Assembly: GCF_900103165.1 (NCBI RefSeq)
Contig: NZ_FNKY01000001.1
Coordinates: forward strand, 310,001-374,000
Direction of reading: 5' to 3'
DNA: 64,000 nucleotides
Origin: Nitrosospira multiformis
GTDB lineage: Bacteria; Pseudomonadota; Gammaproteobacteria; Burkholderiales; Nitrosomonadaceae
The notes under the pieces are model-generated. The model made no database searches. It was given only the letters and a program-made list of their open reading frames with translations, and was not told the DNA's origin. Of this stretch, positions 9,444-20,254 are shown in pieces (the first letter of the stretch is position 1; each line of letters opens with the position of its first letter). Both the position numbers and the translations under genes were made by a program.

Positions 9444-10372
9444 ATGCCTAGCCTATCCTGCCGGCCAACTCGGCCGTATACACGGAGACCGACACCAAAC
9501 AATCCGACCATCATCATTAAATAGATACTGGGCTCTGGAACAACGGACATAGACATGGATTGAAACGTTTCCCCTCCATCTCCGATCTTGACCCCGGAGG
9601 AGTATGTCGTGACGGATGGCCAAGTAGATTGTGTGGGAAAAACATAGGTACCCGTCTTAAACCATACCCCCAACTCGTCATTGAAGGTATTGATATGATT
9701 CGCTTCCTGAAAAAGCAGCACGCCATCCTTCCAGAACTCAAGGAAACCCGTATTGTCCGCAGCCCACTTTACATGTAAATCCAGGGAAGTCCATTTCTCT
9801 GTGTCAAGCGTCCATGACGCCAACTCACGGCGCTCAAAATCAATACCCGGTTTCGGAGAAGTGCCCAGCGGAGAAGTAATCCTATCGTAATCAAATGAAT
9901 TGGAAAGCTTTATCCTGTCATCTTGGACAACGAGGGATAGCGTAGGGTACCGCAGATTGCTCTCCCCCACATCGACAAGGCTTTGGATCTGTGCGATAAC
10001 GATCTCGTTTTTGACGCTTCGCAATGAATCAGGCAAAAAATAACTCCATGAGTACCAGCGCTCCGAGCCCATTGGATCCTTCGGTGCGCTCACTTCGGAG
10101 CGAAATCCGCCACTCGTCGATACGTCCCCGAACCACCGTGTTGCCCGCATCACCACTTTACCGGATCCTGCCGGGTCGACCATACGCTCTAAATGGCCCG
10201 GAATGCCAAAAGGTGTTAAAGCGGCATTAATGGCCTTACCGTTCGCTTCGACCGCCGCATAGCGGGAAAAATTACCTTCATTGAATCTGCCGTCGAAGAC
10301 AACATCTGCGGAAACAGGTCCGCAAAAGAATACTAAGACAAGATTGGCAACAATTACTTTAATTTTTTTCAT
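9440..10372 (-). CDS. PEP-CTERM protein with heparin-lyase-like (polysaccharide lyase) fold
   Basis: 310 residues from ATG 10372. I prefer it over GTG 10378 because AGGATG lies 8 bases upstream. It has a signal peptide at 1-~23. The body resembles the beta-jelly-roll of heparin lyase I-type proteins: FNEGNFSRY, GGFRSEVSAP, WYSWSYFLP, KWTSLDLHVKW and GFLEFWKDGVLLF. The C terminus is a PEP-CTERM tail, VVPEPSIYLMMMVGLFGVGL plus basic residues. It is likely exported, sorted by the XrtB exosortase, and able to bind or cleave the exopolysaccharide; activity is inferred from fold only. The stop overlaps wecB's start. Confidence 0.82.
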   Translation of the reverse strand: MKKIKVIVANLVLVFFCGPVSADVVFDGRFNEGNFSRYAAVEANGKAINAALTPFGIPGHLERMVDPAGSGKVVMRATRWFGDVSTSGGFRSEVSAPKDPMGSERWYSWSYFLPDSLRSVKNEIVIAQIQSLVDVGESNLRYPTLSLVVQDDRIKLSNSFDYDRITSPLGTSPKPGIDFERRELASWTLDTEKWTSLDLHVKWAADNTGFLEFWKDGVLLFQEANHINTFNDELGVWFKTGTYVFPTQSTWPSVTTYSSGVKIGDGGETFQSMSMSVVPEPSIYLMMMVGLFGVGLRVYGRVGRQDRLGI

Positions 10373-10757
10373 ACCCACATCCTATAAAAAGAGAGCAATA
10401 CGTCAAAAATCCCTAAGGAACTTTTACTGTTGTTGCAGGGATGACGATTCAAAAACGCGTTAATTTACGATTCGGTAGGCGGTATATCGCTAAGTTTGGA
10501 TCACTTGTCCGCGGTTCAGGGGCCATAAACTTGAGTGGGCGCCCGCGTGTCCCACCACTACCACTATCTGGGCTCAACCGCTCCCTTTCAGCCCTGGATG
10601 CAGCTAACCATTAAATAACAAAGGGCTATTTATGAGTAGCTGTAACATCTTACAGGTGCATTGCGGCACCATGATCTGCTTCTTCATGGAATCAATGCGA
10701 CGTCGAGTTGGTAAAGCTCAACGCCGCAGTCAACAACCGGAAAACTCCAAGACTACT
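10373..10757. other. 385-base gap inside the EPS block
   Basis: No recognisable gene; the plus-strand frame from 10632 is antisense to the glycoside hydrolase gene. It could hold an internal promoter for the last five genes (PEP-CTERM lyase to manC). I could not identify convincing promoter hexamers. Confidence 0.4.
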
Positions 10758-12131
10758 CTACCAGGCCGCTGGCTCAGCTTTGACCAATATCGGGACTGGG
10801 CCAATGGGAATTTTCTGGCCCGGATCAATCGCAGCATCGGCCCGGCCGATCTGCTCAAATGCCACTGCCCGGAAGGGCGAAGGATTCCACTCGCCTCCCA
10901 CTTTCTCCGACCAAACCAGCACACCACGCCGGGAACCTCGTTCAATCCCACACGACCATACTTCCAGGGAACTGCGTGTACATCCGGTGAGCCGGCTGCC
11001 CACCAGCCAATTGAATACTTTATTGTACGCGATGCTCATAGTAGTTGGGCTGTGTCCCGCAGATCCAGCCAGCCCCATTGTCGGATGAGGCGGCTCCCCA
11101 TCCCAATTGAACCAGTACACTCGCTGAATACCGCTGCCCGCAGAAAGAATCAGCGCACGCGCTACATAACCGGCTCCCTGCTCGTGATCAAGAATATCCT
11201 GCCAGCGGCCTTTAGGCGCTTGTGATTGAATACCCAGGTCCGCTCGTGCAAACTGGTAGCCCATTTCTGTATTCCAGATTGGCTTATTCGACAAATCATA
11301 GGTATTCAGCAAGGTGCGCAGGCGTGAAGCCACATCAGCTATTACTTCCGGAGGCGCTACGTAAAAGTGGAATCCGATAGCATCGGCCCAGCGTCCGCCC
11401 CCTAGTTTGAGAAATGCTTCAAGTCGTTTCAAGCCATTGCCCTCAATTGTGACAGAAGGCGAAACCACCGTAATTGCCGGATCAACCTCTTTGAGCGTTG
11501 TGTAGGCGACTTTAGCCAGTTCAACCATCTTTGCCGCAGAACCCGAGTAGGACTGCGCGGCTCTTCCGTCCCGGAATGTTGCTTCCACTTCTGAGAAAGC
11601 GGGTTCGTTCCAGATTTCGTACACGGAAATACGTCCCTTATACCGGCTTGCTACGGTACGAACGTAATCGGCCCAGTCGTTCAAATCACTCGGCTCGGCG
11701 GCACAACCAAGACCCTGCCCGCATGGCTCTTTTGGCCGTGATGAAGCCCATTGAGGCGTACGCCCGAGAGTCAGCATCACGTCAACATCATGTTTTTCCG
11801 CAAGTTCGACATACCGATCGAGCCGAGAAAAATCCCATTTACCTTTAGCTGGTTCAAGCTCGTACCAATTCGTATAGGTCCACCATAATCTCCAGGAGCC
11901 AAAGGGTATGAAGGGCCACCCTGAGCGCTGCCCCTTCGGATATGGCACATCAAGATGATGGATATGCATTCCAAAAAATTTTCGATCAATTTCCTTTGCG
12001 GGAACTGTATTTTCTGCCGCGACCGCACCCCCTGATGACAGAACGCCAGCTAAACCCATCAGGAGAATCATATACGCCGCTTTGACTTTGAATCCGGCTA
12101 GCCAGAATTTTCCATTTACATGGTGTGTCAT
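10758..12131 (-). CDS. secreted glycoside hydrolase-like protein (GH39/GH5-like TIM barrel)
   Basis: 457 residues from ATG 12131, preceded by GAAGGAGAACG. The longer frame to 12260 lacks a ribosome site and would bury the signal peptide. Signal peptide at 1-~39 (ends GGAVAAE). Clan-A TIM-barrel landmarks are YEIWNEPAF (general acid/base Glu after Asn) and KPIWNTEMGY (nucleophile Glu), plus WDFSRLDRYVELAEKHDVDV. The predicted site is periplasm or cell surface, perhaps trimming or remodelling the exopolysaccharide. The ATG overlaps the stop of the upstream GT2 gene by 4 bases. Substrate cannot be read from sequence. Confidence 0.85.
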   Translation of the reverse strand: MTHHVNGKFWLAGFKVKAAYMILLMGLAGVLSSGGAVAAENTVPAKEIDRKFFGMHIHHLDVPYPKGQRSGWPFIPFGSWRLWWTYTNWYELEPAKGKWDFSRLDRYVELAEKHDVDVMLTLGRTPQWASSRPKEPCGQGLGCAAEPSDLNDWADYVRTVASRYKGRISVYEIWNEPAFSEVEATFRDGRAAQSYSGSAAKMVELAKVAYTTLKEVDPAITVVSPSVTIEGNGLKRLEAFLKLGGGRWADAIGFHFYVAPPEVIADVASRLRTLLNTYDLSNKPIWNTEMGYQFARADLGIQSQAPKGRWQDILDHEQGAGYVARALILSAGSGIQRVYWFNWDGEPPHPTMGLAGSAGHSPTTMSIAYNKVFNWLVGSRLTGCTRSSLEVWSCGIERGSRRGVLVWSEKVGGEWNPSPFRAVAFEQIGRADAAIDPGQKIPIGPVPILVKAEPAAW

Positions 12132-13009
12132 ATCGTTCTCCTTCGAAATAATGTCCGGGATAACCAGGCAATGCTCCACGTCGCGAAAACCCGGACGTAG
12201 GGAAAGAACCAGTAAAATACCCACGCAGGACCGCAATGCCGACGTGTAAAAACCGCCCATGCGTGGGGCGGCCGCCCTTTCGGGCCTAAAATAATCTTCA
12301 GTCGTTTTCTGAGAGGTAAATTCCTATCCATAAACGTTCCTTCAATTCTATTTCTATCGCAGACCCCGACGAATCCAGGTGCAACCCAGAGTGCAATACC
12401 CGCCTTCCGGGCACGAAGACCATAGTCAAAATCGCCAAGTCCATGAACGAATATGGTGTCCAGATTTCCCACCACGGAAGCAACTGCCACTGGAATCCAT
12501 ACGCAATTGCCGTTTACCGTCTCGCATGCAACAGCTTCGGTCTCTGAATACACCAGTTGCGGGGTCGTGCGTTTCCACCAGGAAGAAAACACGACCCCAC
12601 CATAGGTTACCTTTTCCCTCTTGCGATCTTGAACAGTTCCCACGACGATAGCATATTCACCACTTATTGCACTCCTTGTATTGAGCGTGTGTTCAAGCCT
12701 GAGCAATGTGTCCTTTACCAGATGCGTATCGTCGTTAAGCCACAGAAATCGATCATGACCACCTTGGAGGGCCTTTTCAAACGATATATACATGCCTCCG
12801 TTCCAGTATGCGTTTCCGTCAGTTCGCGTAATAAAAACTTCTGGATAAAACTCTTGAACAATTTCATACGTGCCATCGCTGCTGCCATCGTCCGTAAGAT
12901 AAACGGTCAGCTCCCAGTCAGATGGTTTATCCAGCGAATAAAGCGCTTCCAAACAAGCTAGCGTGCTTTCACGGCGATTATGGCAAGTGAGTATTGCGGC
13001 GACTTTCAT
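12128..13009 (-). CDS. glycosyltransferase family 2
   Basis: 293 residues. GT-A fold: VAAILTCHNRRESTLACLEAL at residues 3-23, VYLTDDGSSDGT with the first Asp motif, and LWLNDDTHL as the metal-binding DxD-like motif. This is followed by WNGGMYISFEKAL and an acidic GDFDYGLRARKAG motif where the catalytic base is expected. The C terminus is hydrophobic and basic, so it may be membrane associated. Resembles rhamnosyl/galactofuranosyl-type transferases; donor uncertain. It lies 3 bases after the polymerase gene and overlaps the hydrolase gene by 4. Confidence 0.88.
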   Translation of the reverse strand: MKVAAILTCHNRRESTLACLEALYSLDKPSDWELTVYLTDDGSSDGTYEIVQEFYPEVFITRTDGNAYWNGGMYISFEKALQGGHDRFLWLNDDTHLVKDTLLRLEHTLNTRSAISGEYAIVVGTVQDRKREKVTYGGVVFSSWWKRTTPQLVYSETEAVACETVNGNCVWIPVAVASVVGNLDTIFVHGLGDFDYGLRARKAGIALWVAPGFVGVCDRNRIEGTFMDRNLPLRKRLKIILGPKGRPPHAWAVFTRRHCGPAWVFYWFFPYVRVFATWSIAWLSRTLFRRRTI

Positions 13010-13012
13010 AAT

Positions 13013-14413
13013 TTAGCGATGCCTGGAATCTGATAAGGAATCGTTCGCGGCAAAAAGCAGAAATCCAAAAATCATGAAATGCATAAAAAACGTTGCATCA
13101 ATAACCGCGAGAGTCCTAATAGGGGTTTCGGTTCCACATCTGAGCAACAAGAAGGAAACCAGCGCAAGAGATATCCCTCGCGTATACGACGCTGTCCGTA
13201 TCGCATATACAACCAGGGTACCCAAATAGATGAGGAGGCCGGCAAGACCCACTAAACCGGAATCACCCAGCGTTTGAATTACCTGATTATGCGCTTGACC
13301 CACATAGAGCATCAGAAACTTCGCTCTAAACTCCTGTCCCCACAAAGTGGGCCCATAACCAAACCACGGGTTCCTTTCCCAAAGCTGGAGCGTTATCTCC
13401 CAAATCTCGGTCCTTCCGGTAAAGGTAGACAACGATGCCAGTGCGGAATAACGGAAACTCGATCTGATCAATAACTCATCCGAGAAGAGCACTCCGGCAA
13501 ACGCAATAACGGAGAATACGCCTGCTACCGACAATATTAATGCAGCCCGGAATCGCATTTCTGATGAGCCTTTCTCGGACAGGAAACGTGACGAAATCAG
13601 ATAGTAAGCGGCCAGAACGCCTACTGCTACTATCGCGGCAATCCAGGCTGTTTTGGACTGCGCAAGCAGCAGCGTCAGTAAAGCTGCTCCTAAGAAAAAG
13701 ATACGGACGCCGGCTCGAGATGGTTGATACCATTCAAGCAACAAATAAATGACAGCGAGCGGTCCCAGCTGATTTGGATGCGCCGTCAACCCGGCAAGCC
13801 GCCCCGATAATCCTGGAATCAGGATCCCTTGTGCAGTATAAGAAAATGCCCAGTCCGGTTTTACACATAGCAGCAAGCTCCCCACCAATACAACTCCAAT
13901 CACCAGTTTTAAATGGTAAACGAATCCCTTGAGCGGTATATCGTTAAGCATGAATAACGCCAACAGCATTATGGGACCGTAAAACAACTGGGGAACAAAT
14001 GCCGGCACTGTGCCAAAGAGTGAACTCAGTACAAAACTCGCGATGATAAAGATAAAGTATGCACTGATCAAACCAGTGCCGGTTTTGAGCACTCGGTCTT
14101 TTCCAGTTGAAAAATGCGCGATCACACCAACGGCCGTCACCAATGAGAGCGCCGTCACTATCCGCTTGAACCAAATCGCCCCGATAGCAATGAATCCACC
14201 TCCACCCGTTTCGCCAATCACAGGATCATATTCCCCCCCGCCAATTCGAATAACCGCAAACAGGAGGGTGCCGCCAAGACCGATCATCCAAACCAGTAAA
14301 TAGGCTAAGCGGGTGCGTCCGAGGTATCCGACCCCTCGTTGCAGGGAAAAGAAACTCAAAATCGAGCCTGCCGCGAGCACGAAACTTGAGAAGATCAGGA
14401 TTGTTTCAACCAT
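13013..14413 (-). CDS. O-antigen ligase/polymerase family (Wzy-type) membrane protein
   Basis: 466 residues with about 11-12 hydrophobic segments. The family (Wzy_C) signature is the periplasmic loop RTEIWEITLQLWERNPWFGYGP followed by AHNQVIQTLGDSGLVGLAGLLIY; GGLTAHPNQLGPLAV-like residues lie earlier. In this position, between a flippase and transferases, it is the best candidate for the EPS polymerase. A WaaL-like ligase role cannot be excluded by sequence alone. Inner membrane. Confidence 0.85.
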   Translation of the reverse strand: MVETILIFSSFVLAAGSILSFFSLQRGVGYLGRTRLAYLLVWMIGLGGTLLFAVIRIGGGEYDPVIGETGGGGFIAIGAIWFKRIVTALSLVTAVGVIAHFSTGKDRVLKTGTGLISAYFIFIIASFVLSSLFGTVPAFVPQLFYGPIMLLALFMLNDIPLKGFVYHLKLVIGVVLVGSLLLCVKPDWAFSYTAQGILIPGLSGRLAGLTAHPNQLGPLAVIYLLLEWYQPSRAGVRIFFLGAALLTLLLAQSKTAWIAAIVAVGVLAAYYLISSRFLSEKGSSEMRFRAALILSVAGVFSVIAFAGVLFSDELLIRSSFRYSALASLSTFTGRTEIWEITLQLWERNPWFGYGPTLWGQEFRAKFLMLYVGQAHNQVIQTLGDSGLVGLAGLLIYLGTLVVYAIRTASYTRGISLALVSFLLLRCGTETPIRTLAVIDATFFMHFMIFGFLLFAANDSLSDSRHR

Positions 14414-14516
14414 ACCGGTATTTAATGGAACCTTTGGCTGGATGTATCTGGATGGAGCAAACTGGTAGTTCGTATGCCACTAAATATTTCGCTGCGATCT
14501 TCTGCCAGGGGGGATT

Positions 14517-15239
14517 TCAGCTACGATGATAAACGCCGTCAACCTGTAGCAGATGACCGGAATCCCTATCTGAAAACCCATGCTCTATAGATACGAGCTT
14601 GTAACCCTTTTCTGTAAGAAGACTATTCAAATCATTAAAAAGTATCTGCCCCTGGTATAGCGGAACCAATGACATTTCCAATTGAATCATGCATATGCGG
14701 TCGAGAGACTTATCTGCCCCTTTTATTACCTTATGCTCAAATCCTTGCGTGTCGATCTTGAGATAGATATTGTTTTTCAATGAACAATAGCTATCAATCA
14801 CGGAATCCAGGGTCTTGATGCAAATGGTTTCGCGCCCGATATATCCTGAACTGGGGGCTGATTTCAGATGCGAAGGCAACATATTGAAAAGTGAACTGCT
14901 GTATGAATTCCCGGCAATATTAATATCCGCCGTTCCATCTTCATCCCCTAGAGCAAAATTGTTCACCTCCCATCTTGAATCGCGTACCGCATTTTTCTTC
15001 AGCGTTTCAAATGCTGAACTCTGTGGCTCGAAGGATATGATCTTCCCGGAAAATTCCAAGTCTCTTCTCAGCTCTCTGGCAAACTGACCGATATTGGCAC
15101 CCACATCCAGGACGGTATCTATTGCATAGGTCTCCAATAATTTTTTTCTCCGTGCCAACGAATGGGAAGCCGGATCAAATCGAGATACGTCATATCCCAC
15201 CTTCCGCAGTAAACTTCGGAGCTCTTGCCTTAATCCCAT
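14517..15239 (-). CDS. FkbM family methyltransferase
   Basis: 240 residues. SAM-binding motif I is VLDVGANIGQFARELRR (residues ~41-57), then IISFEPQSSAFETLKKNA (motif II) and YLKIDTQGFEHKVIKGA, the FkbM-typical post-II motif. These enzymes O-methylate sugars or other small molecules. Inside the EPS block the most likely substrate is a sugar hydroxyl of the repeat unit or its lipid-linked precursor. Flanked by ~100- and ~165-base gaps. Confidence 0.88.
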   Translation of the reverse strand: MGLRQELRSLLRKVGYDVSRFDPASHSLARRKKLLETYAIDTVLDVGANIGQFARELRRDLEFSGKIISFEPQSSAFETLKKNAVRDSRWEVNNFALGDEDGTADINIAGNSYSSSLFNMLPSHLKSAPSSGYIGRETICIKTLDSVIDSYCSLKNNIYLKIDTQGFEHKVIKGADKSLDRICMIQLEMSLVPLYQGQILFNDLNSLLTEKGYKLVSIEHGFSDRDSGHLLQVDGVYHRS

Positions 15240-15404
15240 ATCGTATTTCCCGTTGTCACGTTCTCATCAAGTAAATCAAGATTGCCGCACAATAGCTGTT
15301 CACCCATAATTTCTTTTTGGCTACATGTCCGCAAGTCTGGAGAGAAATCATCCTGCGAAAACTACGCTATGCTCCTAATATGTATCTGATGTGGCAGGAT
15401 AAGG

Positions 15405-16619
15405 TTATTGAAGCACGCGGTGATAAGCATTGAGATACTGCCCGGCTATTGCTTCGGGACTGGCAATCTGCCATATCCGCTTTTGAGCATGACTGGCAAG
15501 AACTCTTACCTCATCGGGCCTTTGCAGTACTCGAAGTATCGCTGTCTCGACCGCAGCGACATCCATCACATCCACCAATTGGCCTGCTGCGCCATGCTCC
15601 AGCAACCAGGGTATCGCGCCGGACCGGATTCCGCCGATAATCGGTACTCCCAGCGCCATGGCTTCAGCCACAGCCATGCCGAACGACTCAGTAATAGCTG
15701 TATGCACCAATGCATCAGAGCCGGACAACTCTTCCAATAGCTTGCGATGTGGCACGCCGCCCCGTAATTTTATGCCATCGAGGCGCACACCCGCCGCCCG
15801 TATATATTTCTCGGCCTTCCCATTAGGGCCAAAGTCCGGGCCATACAAATGCAGCTCGGGGGCTTGCCCGGTTGTTTGTCGAATATTCGCAAAGGCTTTT
15901 ATTCCCGGCAGTGGATTTTTAAACCCGTTCCAATATCCTGCGACCATTGATATAACCGGAAACCGTCCATTGACAGGAAATCCTCCCCGCACCGGTTCAA
16001 GATCCTTGAGCCAGACTGGCAAAGGATTTGCAATCACGTCTGCCGGACTGATACCTTTTTGTGCCAACCTGTCTGCCAGATAACCGGAAACAACGGTTAA
16101 TGGCAGGTTTCTTGCCAGTATTTTCCGAGCCATCAGGTAGCGGCCGAAATAATAGGGACTCAAGGTAAAACGTAAAATGTCTTCAGGCACGTCATGCATT
16201 GTGGCAATGGCAGGAATACCCGATTCTTGAGCTACCATTGCAAATTCGTAAGTCCAGTGTGCATGGAGAATATCGATCTTTTCCTGCGCGACCGCCAGTG
16301 CCAGTTTCTGACGCTCGAGGGAGAAGAAATCACAGATTCGTCCCAGTCGCCCGTGGCGAGGAAACGTTCCATTTGGCCGGGCCGGACAAAGCCACAGGCG
16401 GAAACCTGGTCCATCCAGGTATTGAGGATCATTCGATGGATGAAGGCTGCGGTCCGAAGTAAATGCAACGACGTCGTGACCCATTCCCAGATATGTGGTG
16501 ATAAGTGTAGCGATAAAAGGTGCGCCAGGGTAGCCCGGTGGCAAGGGCATGACGTCGCCAACATCAAGAAGATGCCGTACATCTGCTGTTGCTACTGGAC
16601 TGATAATACCAATCCTCAT
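15405..16619 (-). CDS. glycosyltransferase family 4
   Basis: 404 residues, GT-B fold. The N-terminal domain has a Gly-rich start, the acceptor-side HAHWTYEFAMVA, and the C-terminal donor domain ends with the GT4 motif ITESFGMAVAEAMALGVPIIGG (Ex7E). It builds the EPS repeat unit at the cytosolic membrane face. Its ATG overlaps the flippase stop by 4 bases, so it is cotranslated with it. Sugar donor not predictable. Confidence 0.9.
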   Translation of the reverse strand: MRIGIISPVATADVRHLLDVGDVMPLPPGYPGAPFIATLITTYLGMGHDVVAFTSDRSLHPSNDPQYLDGPGFRLWLCPARPNGTFPRHGRLGRICDFFSLERQKLALAVAQEKIDILHAHWTYEFAMVAQESGIPAIATMHDVPEDILRFTLSPYYFGRYLMARKILARNLPLTVVSGYLADRLAQKGISPADVIANPLPVWLKDLEPVRGGFPVNGRFPVISMVAGYWNGFKNPLPGIKAFANIRQTTGQAPELHLYGPDFGPNGKAEKYIRAAGVRLDGIKLRGGVPHRKLLEELSGSDALVHTAITESFGMAVAEAMALGVPIIGGIRSGAIPWLLEHGAAGQLVDVMDVAAVETAILRVLQRPDEVRVLASHAQKRIWQIASPEAIAGQYLNAYHRVLQ

Positions 16620-18205
16620 CTCTGTTCTCTGTTTGTCCGATGCTCGTTCTCACGCATAATGGCCTCTATGCGTGACGCGACAGATTGCGGAAGGCGGCCG
16701 GAAAACCGGCGCAACACCCTGGCGAGGCCTGGAGCCAGCACCCACCCGGGAGCCAGCCAAAACAACGCAAAGGAAAGCGAACCCGCGATGACTATAGCAA
16801 GTCCAATCTGAATTAGAGCGTAATGCGCATTAGCAAATGCTACCGCCAGGACGGCGCTGCCTGCAGCGACACAAGCCAGAACTAAAGGTCCACGAAAACA
16901 ACCTATCACTTCACCCAGCCGCAAATCGAGTATACGCATAACAGTCAACACCAGTAAAAAGGCCCTTATAAGGTAGACCCCAAACACCACCCAGGCGAGC
17001 TGAACAGGTGTAGCCAGACCAAGAACAATAACCAACCCAAGAAAACAAAATACTGTGAACCATTGAAGCAGGGATTCGGTCCCCACACGGTTCATCCCCC
17101 ACAAAAGGGGCCCGGATACGGCTGTCATCGCATGCAAAGGCATGGCTAGGGCGAGCGGTTGCATCATTGCAATGGCCTCTTTCCATTCCTGACCATACAA
17201 GACAAGTATTAGAGGCTCTGCAAGTATTGCAGCGGAAATAAAAACAGGCACCGTGACAACGGCGACGAGGGACAGGGTCGCAAGATAGGCCGCACGCAAG
17301 GCACTGGGATCATTCTGGATAGCGGCGCTGGTGGGGAAAAGGACCGATTGCAAGGTCGTTACCAAATGATTGGTTGGGTAGCGGACGAGGTTGTAGCTCA
17401 CGGCATAAAATCCCAGCGAACGAGCACCAAAGAAACGCGCCACCAAAAGATTGTCGAGATTCTCTATCAGCCAGTTAGCGATATTGGTCGTAAGGGCGCG
17501 CGCACCAAACCAGGACAAATGATTTATGCCTTGGGGCCAAGCGGGGATAAGCCGATGCCTGACTGTAGTGAACATAAGTATCCATGAAATCAACAACTGA
17601 ACTAACCAGGCCCAAAGCATTGCCCAAGCGGTATGTAATATCACGGCAAGGGTAAACCCGACAAAAACCTGGCCAACAATCATTCCTGTCAGTTGCGCCA
17701 GTTGAATACGTTTGAAATCGAGTGATTTTCTCAATAACGCAAGAGCAACAGATGCAATAACCTGAAGAAAAAGGGGAATGGCAGCAAATCTCAGATATGC
17801 TGCCGCTTCCGGGTTGCCAAGCAGGAGCGCCAGTTGCTCAGCGACTGCGGCGAGCAAACCTGCCCACAGCAGACCACTTATCACAAGCAGTGTCCAGACA
17901 CGCTGAATGTCGTTGCTGGTCAGCGATCGTGTCTGGATTAACGCTGAACTCAAACCCATTTCGGCGAGGAGATAACCCACTCCAACCACCATAAAACACA
18001 GAGCGTAATAACCAAATTCGGCTGGCCCCAGGAACCGTGCCAGTACGATTTGTGCAATCAATTGAATTACAACGCGAAATACTACACCGATGTAATTCCA
18101 CTTAGCAGCACGGAGCGCAAGATGAGCAACTGTGCTCCGGGATATCGTTGCATCATCCCTATTAACAGGGTCAAGCGGAGCTTTGGCCACGAAGGAAGTC
18201 TGCAT
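16616..18205 (-). CDS. Wzx-type oligosaccharide flippase
   Basis: 529 residues from ATG 18205 (a GTG two codons upstream is the alternative). About 12-14 membrane segments with the polysaccharide-synthesis flippase N-terminal domain ([20 protein letters not shown]) and the [20 protein letters not shown] repeat. It probably moves undecaprenyl-PP-linked EPS repeat units across the inner membrane for polymerisation. Its start lies inside the end of fcl (35-base overlap), and its stop overlaps the GT4 start. Confidence 0.9.
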   Translation of the reverse strand: MQTSFVAKAPLDPVNRDDATISRSTVAHLALRAAKWNYIGVVFRVVIQLIAQIVLARFLGPAEFGYYALCFMVVGVGYLLAEMGLSSALIQTRSLTSNDIQRVWTLLVISGLLWAGLLAAVAEQLALLLGNPEAAAYLRFAAIPLFLQVIASVALALLRKSLDFKRIQLAQLTGMIVGQVFVGFTLAVILHTAWAMLWAWLVQLLISWILMFTTVRHRLIPAWPQGINHLSWFGARALTTNIANWLIENLDNLLVARFFGARSLGFYAVSYNLVRYPTNHLVTTLQSVLFPTSAAIQNDPSALRAAYLATLSLVAVVTVPVFISAAILAEPLILVLYGQEWKEAIAMMQPLALAMPLHAMTAVSGPLLWGMNRVGTESLLQWFTVFCFLGLVIVLGLATPVQLAWVVFGVYLIRAFLLVLTVMRILDLRLGEVIGCFRGPLVLACVAAGSAVLAVAFANAHYALIQIGLAIVIAGSLSFALFWLAPGWVLAPGLARVLRRFSGRLPQSVASRIEAIMRENEHRTNREQR

Positions 18206-19172
18206 ACGCACGGCCTAGTCCCTGAACCAGAGAAGTTTGGCTAGACCAACCAATACGTTGTAATCGGGAAACATCCATCAATTTCCTGGGCGTTCCATCT
18301 GGTTTACTCGTATCAAACACAATCTCGCCAGTGTAACCCACCGTATTTTTCACCATCTCAGCCAGTGTTTTGATGTTGAGGTCATCGCCCACTCCGATAT
18401 TCACGAGTGGCGGCTCAAATCTCCCCGTCCTCGATTCATCATCACCCAAAAGACTTTCATAATCTTCATCCGGCAGATTCATGAGAAAGACGCACGCATC
18501 AGCCATATCATCACTGTAGAGAAATTCTCTTTTGGGATTACCGGTGCCCCATACGACCACTTCCTTGCTGCCAGCCTGCTTGGCCTCATGGAATTTGCGA
18601 ATCAATGCTGGAATTACATGACTATTGTTCAGATCATAATTATCGCCGGGTCCGTAGAGGTTTGTCGGCATCACGGCAAGAAATTTGGTGCCGTATTGCC
18701 GGTTATAGCTCCAGCACATTTCAATGCCCGCAATCTTGGCCACAGCATAGGGCCGATTAGTCGGCTCCAGCGGGCCAGTCAGCAGGGACTCCTCCTTCAT
18801 CGGCTGCGGAGCCAGTTTTGGGTAGATGCAACTTGAACCTAAAAACATGAGGCGCTTGACCTGAGCTTTGTAGGCGGCGTGAATAACGTTGGTCTGGATA
18901 ACGAGATTGTCACGAATGAAGTTGGCCGGATAAAGATTGTTAGCCAGAATACCGCCAACTTTGGCGGCGGCGAGAAAAACATAATCGGGTTTTTCCCGTA
19001 CAAAAAAAGCCTCGGTGGCGACCGGATCAATCAGGTCGAGCTCAGTATGGGTACGGGTGAGAAGGTTATCGTAGCCCTTGCCCTGAAGATTCCGAACAAT
19101 GGCAGAACCAACCAATCCACGGTGGCCGGCTATATAAATTCTGGCATTTCTGGCTACCGGGTTATTACTCAT
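18171..19172 (-). CDS. fcl: GDP-L-fucose synthase
   Basis: 333 residues from ATG 19172, which gives the family-type N terminus [18 protein letters not shown]; an ATG at 19196 is also in frame. SDR with the GSSCIYP active-site Ser/Cys region and YAVAKIAG (YxxxK). It reduces and epimerises GDP-4-keto-6-deoxymannose to GDP-L-fucose with NADPH. It overlaps the gmd stop by 8 bases, so the two consecutive pathway enzymes are translationally coupled. Confidence 0.95.
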   Translation of the reverse strand: MSNNPVARNARIYIAGHRGLVGSAIVRNLQGKGYDNLLTRTHTELDLIDPVATEAFFVREKPDYVFLAAAKVGGILANNLYPANFIRDNLVIQTNVIHAAYKAQVKRLMFLGSSCIYPKLAPQPMKEESLLTGPLEPTNRPYAVAKIAGIEMCWSYNRQYGTKFLAVMPTNLYGPGDNYDLNNSHVIPALIRKFHEAKQAGSKEVVVWGTGNPKREFLYSDDMADACVFLMNLPDEDYESLLGDDESRTGRFEPPLVNIGVGDDLNIKTLAEMVKNTVGYTGEIVFDTSKPDGTPRKLMDVSRLQRIGWSSQTSLVQGLGRAYADFLRGQSSA

Positions 19173-20250
19173 GATAGTCGTAGGCAGCGAATCCATGTTT
19201 CTTTACCAGCTCATCTCGCTCGGCACTTTTCAGGTCCTCACATACCATCTCAGCAACCAACTCCTTAAAACTGGTTTTTGGCTCCCATCCAAGTTTTTCT
19301 TTGGCCTTGGTCGAATCGCCGAGGAGCGTTTCCACTTCGGTAGGACGGAAGTAGCGCGGATCGACTTTAACGATGACCTTGCCATGTTGGTCGGTACCGG
19401 TTTCCCCGACACCCTGACCTCGCCAGTCGATGCTGATATCCAGCTCCCTGCCAGCGAGGTTGACGAAATCCCGAACTGTATGCTGCACACCGGTGGCGAT
19501 GACAAAATCTTCAGGCTTTTCCTGCTGGAGTATGAGCCATTGTGCTTCAACGTAGTCTCTAGCATGACCCCAGTCACGCAGCGCATCCAGATTGCCGAGA
19601 TACAGGCAATCCTGCAAGCCAAGCTTGATGCGGGTTAGCGCCCGGGTAATCTTGCGTGTGACAAAGGTCTCGCCGCGAATAGGGCTCTCGTGATTGAAAA
19701 GGATGCCGTTGCAGGCGTATAAGCCATAAGCCTCGCGGTAATTGACGGTGATCCAGTAGCCGTAGAGCTTGGCAACCGCATAGGGGCTGCGCGGATAGAA
19801 AGGGGTTGTTTCTTTCTGAGGAGTCTCTTGCACAAGGCCGTATAGTTCGGACGTGCTGGCCTGATAGAAGCGGACTTTCTTTTCAAGCCCCAAAATACGG
19901 ATGGCCTCCAGAACTCGCAACGTGCCGATACCATCGGCATTGGCCGTATATTCCGGAGTCTCGAAGCTGACCGCAACATGACTCATGGCAGCAAGATTAT
20001 AAATTTCGTCGGGCTGCACCTGCTGGATAATGCGAATAAGATTCGTCGAATCCGTCAGATCGCCATAGTGCAAAACAAAGTTGCGTTGGGAAACATGCGG
20101 ATCTTGGTAAAGGTGGTCGATCCGGTCAGTATTGAATAACGAGGAACGGCGTTTGATACCATGCACGATGTAACCCTTCTTAAGAAGGAAATCAGCAAGA
20201 TAAGCGCCATCCTGGCCAGTTATGCCGGTGAGAAGTGCAGTTTTCTTCAT
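19165..20250 (-). CDS. gmd: GDP-mannose 4,6-dehydratase
   Basis: 361 residues. [22 protein letters not shown] at 5-26, then HGIKRRSS (NADP-binding loop typical of Gmd), the catalytic Thr/Ser in [10 protein letters not shown] and YAVAKLYG (YxxxK), and [16 protein letters not shown]. It converts GDP-mannose to GDP-4-keto-6-deoxymannose. It works with manC upstream in the pathway and fcl downstream. Confidence 0.96.
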   Translation of the reverse strand: MKKTALLTGITGQDGAYLADFLLKKGYIVHGIKRRSSLFNTDRIDHLYQDPHVSQRNFVLHYGDLTDSTNLIRIIQQVQPDEIYNLAAMSHVAVSFETPEYTANADGIGTLRVLEAIRILGLEKKVRFYQASTSELYGLVQETPQKETTPFYPRSPYAVAKLYGYWITVNYREAYGLYACNGILFNHESPIRGETFVTRKITRALTRIKLGLQDCLYLGNLDALRDWGHARDYVEAQWLILQQEKPEDFVIATGVQHTVRDFVNLAGRELDISIDWRGQGVGETGTDQHGKVIVKVDPRYFRPTEVETLLGDSTKAKEKLGWEPKTSFKELVAEMVCEDLKSAERDELVKKHGFAAYDYHE

Positions 20251-20254
20251 TGGA

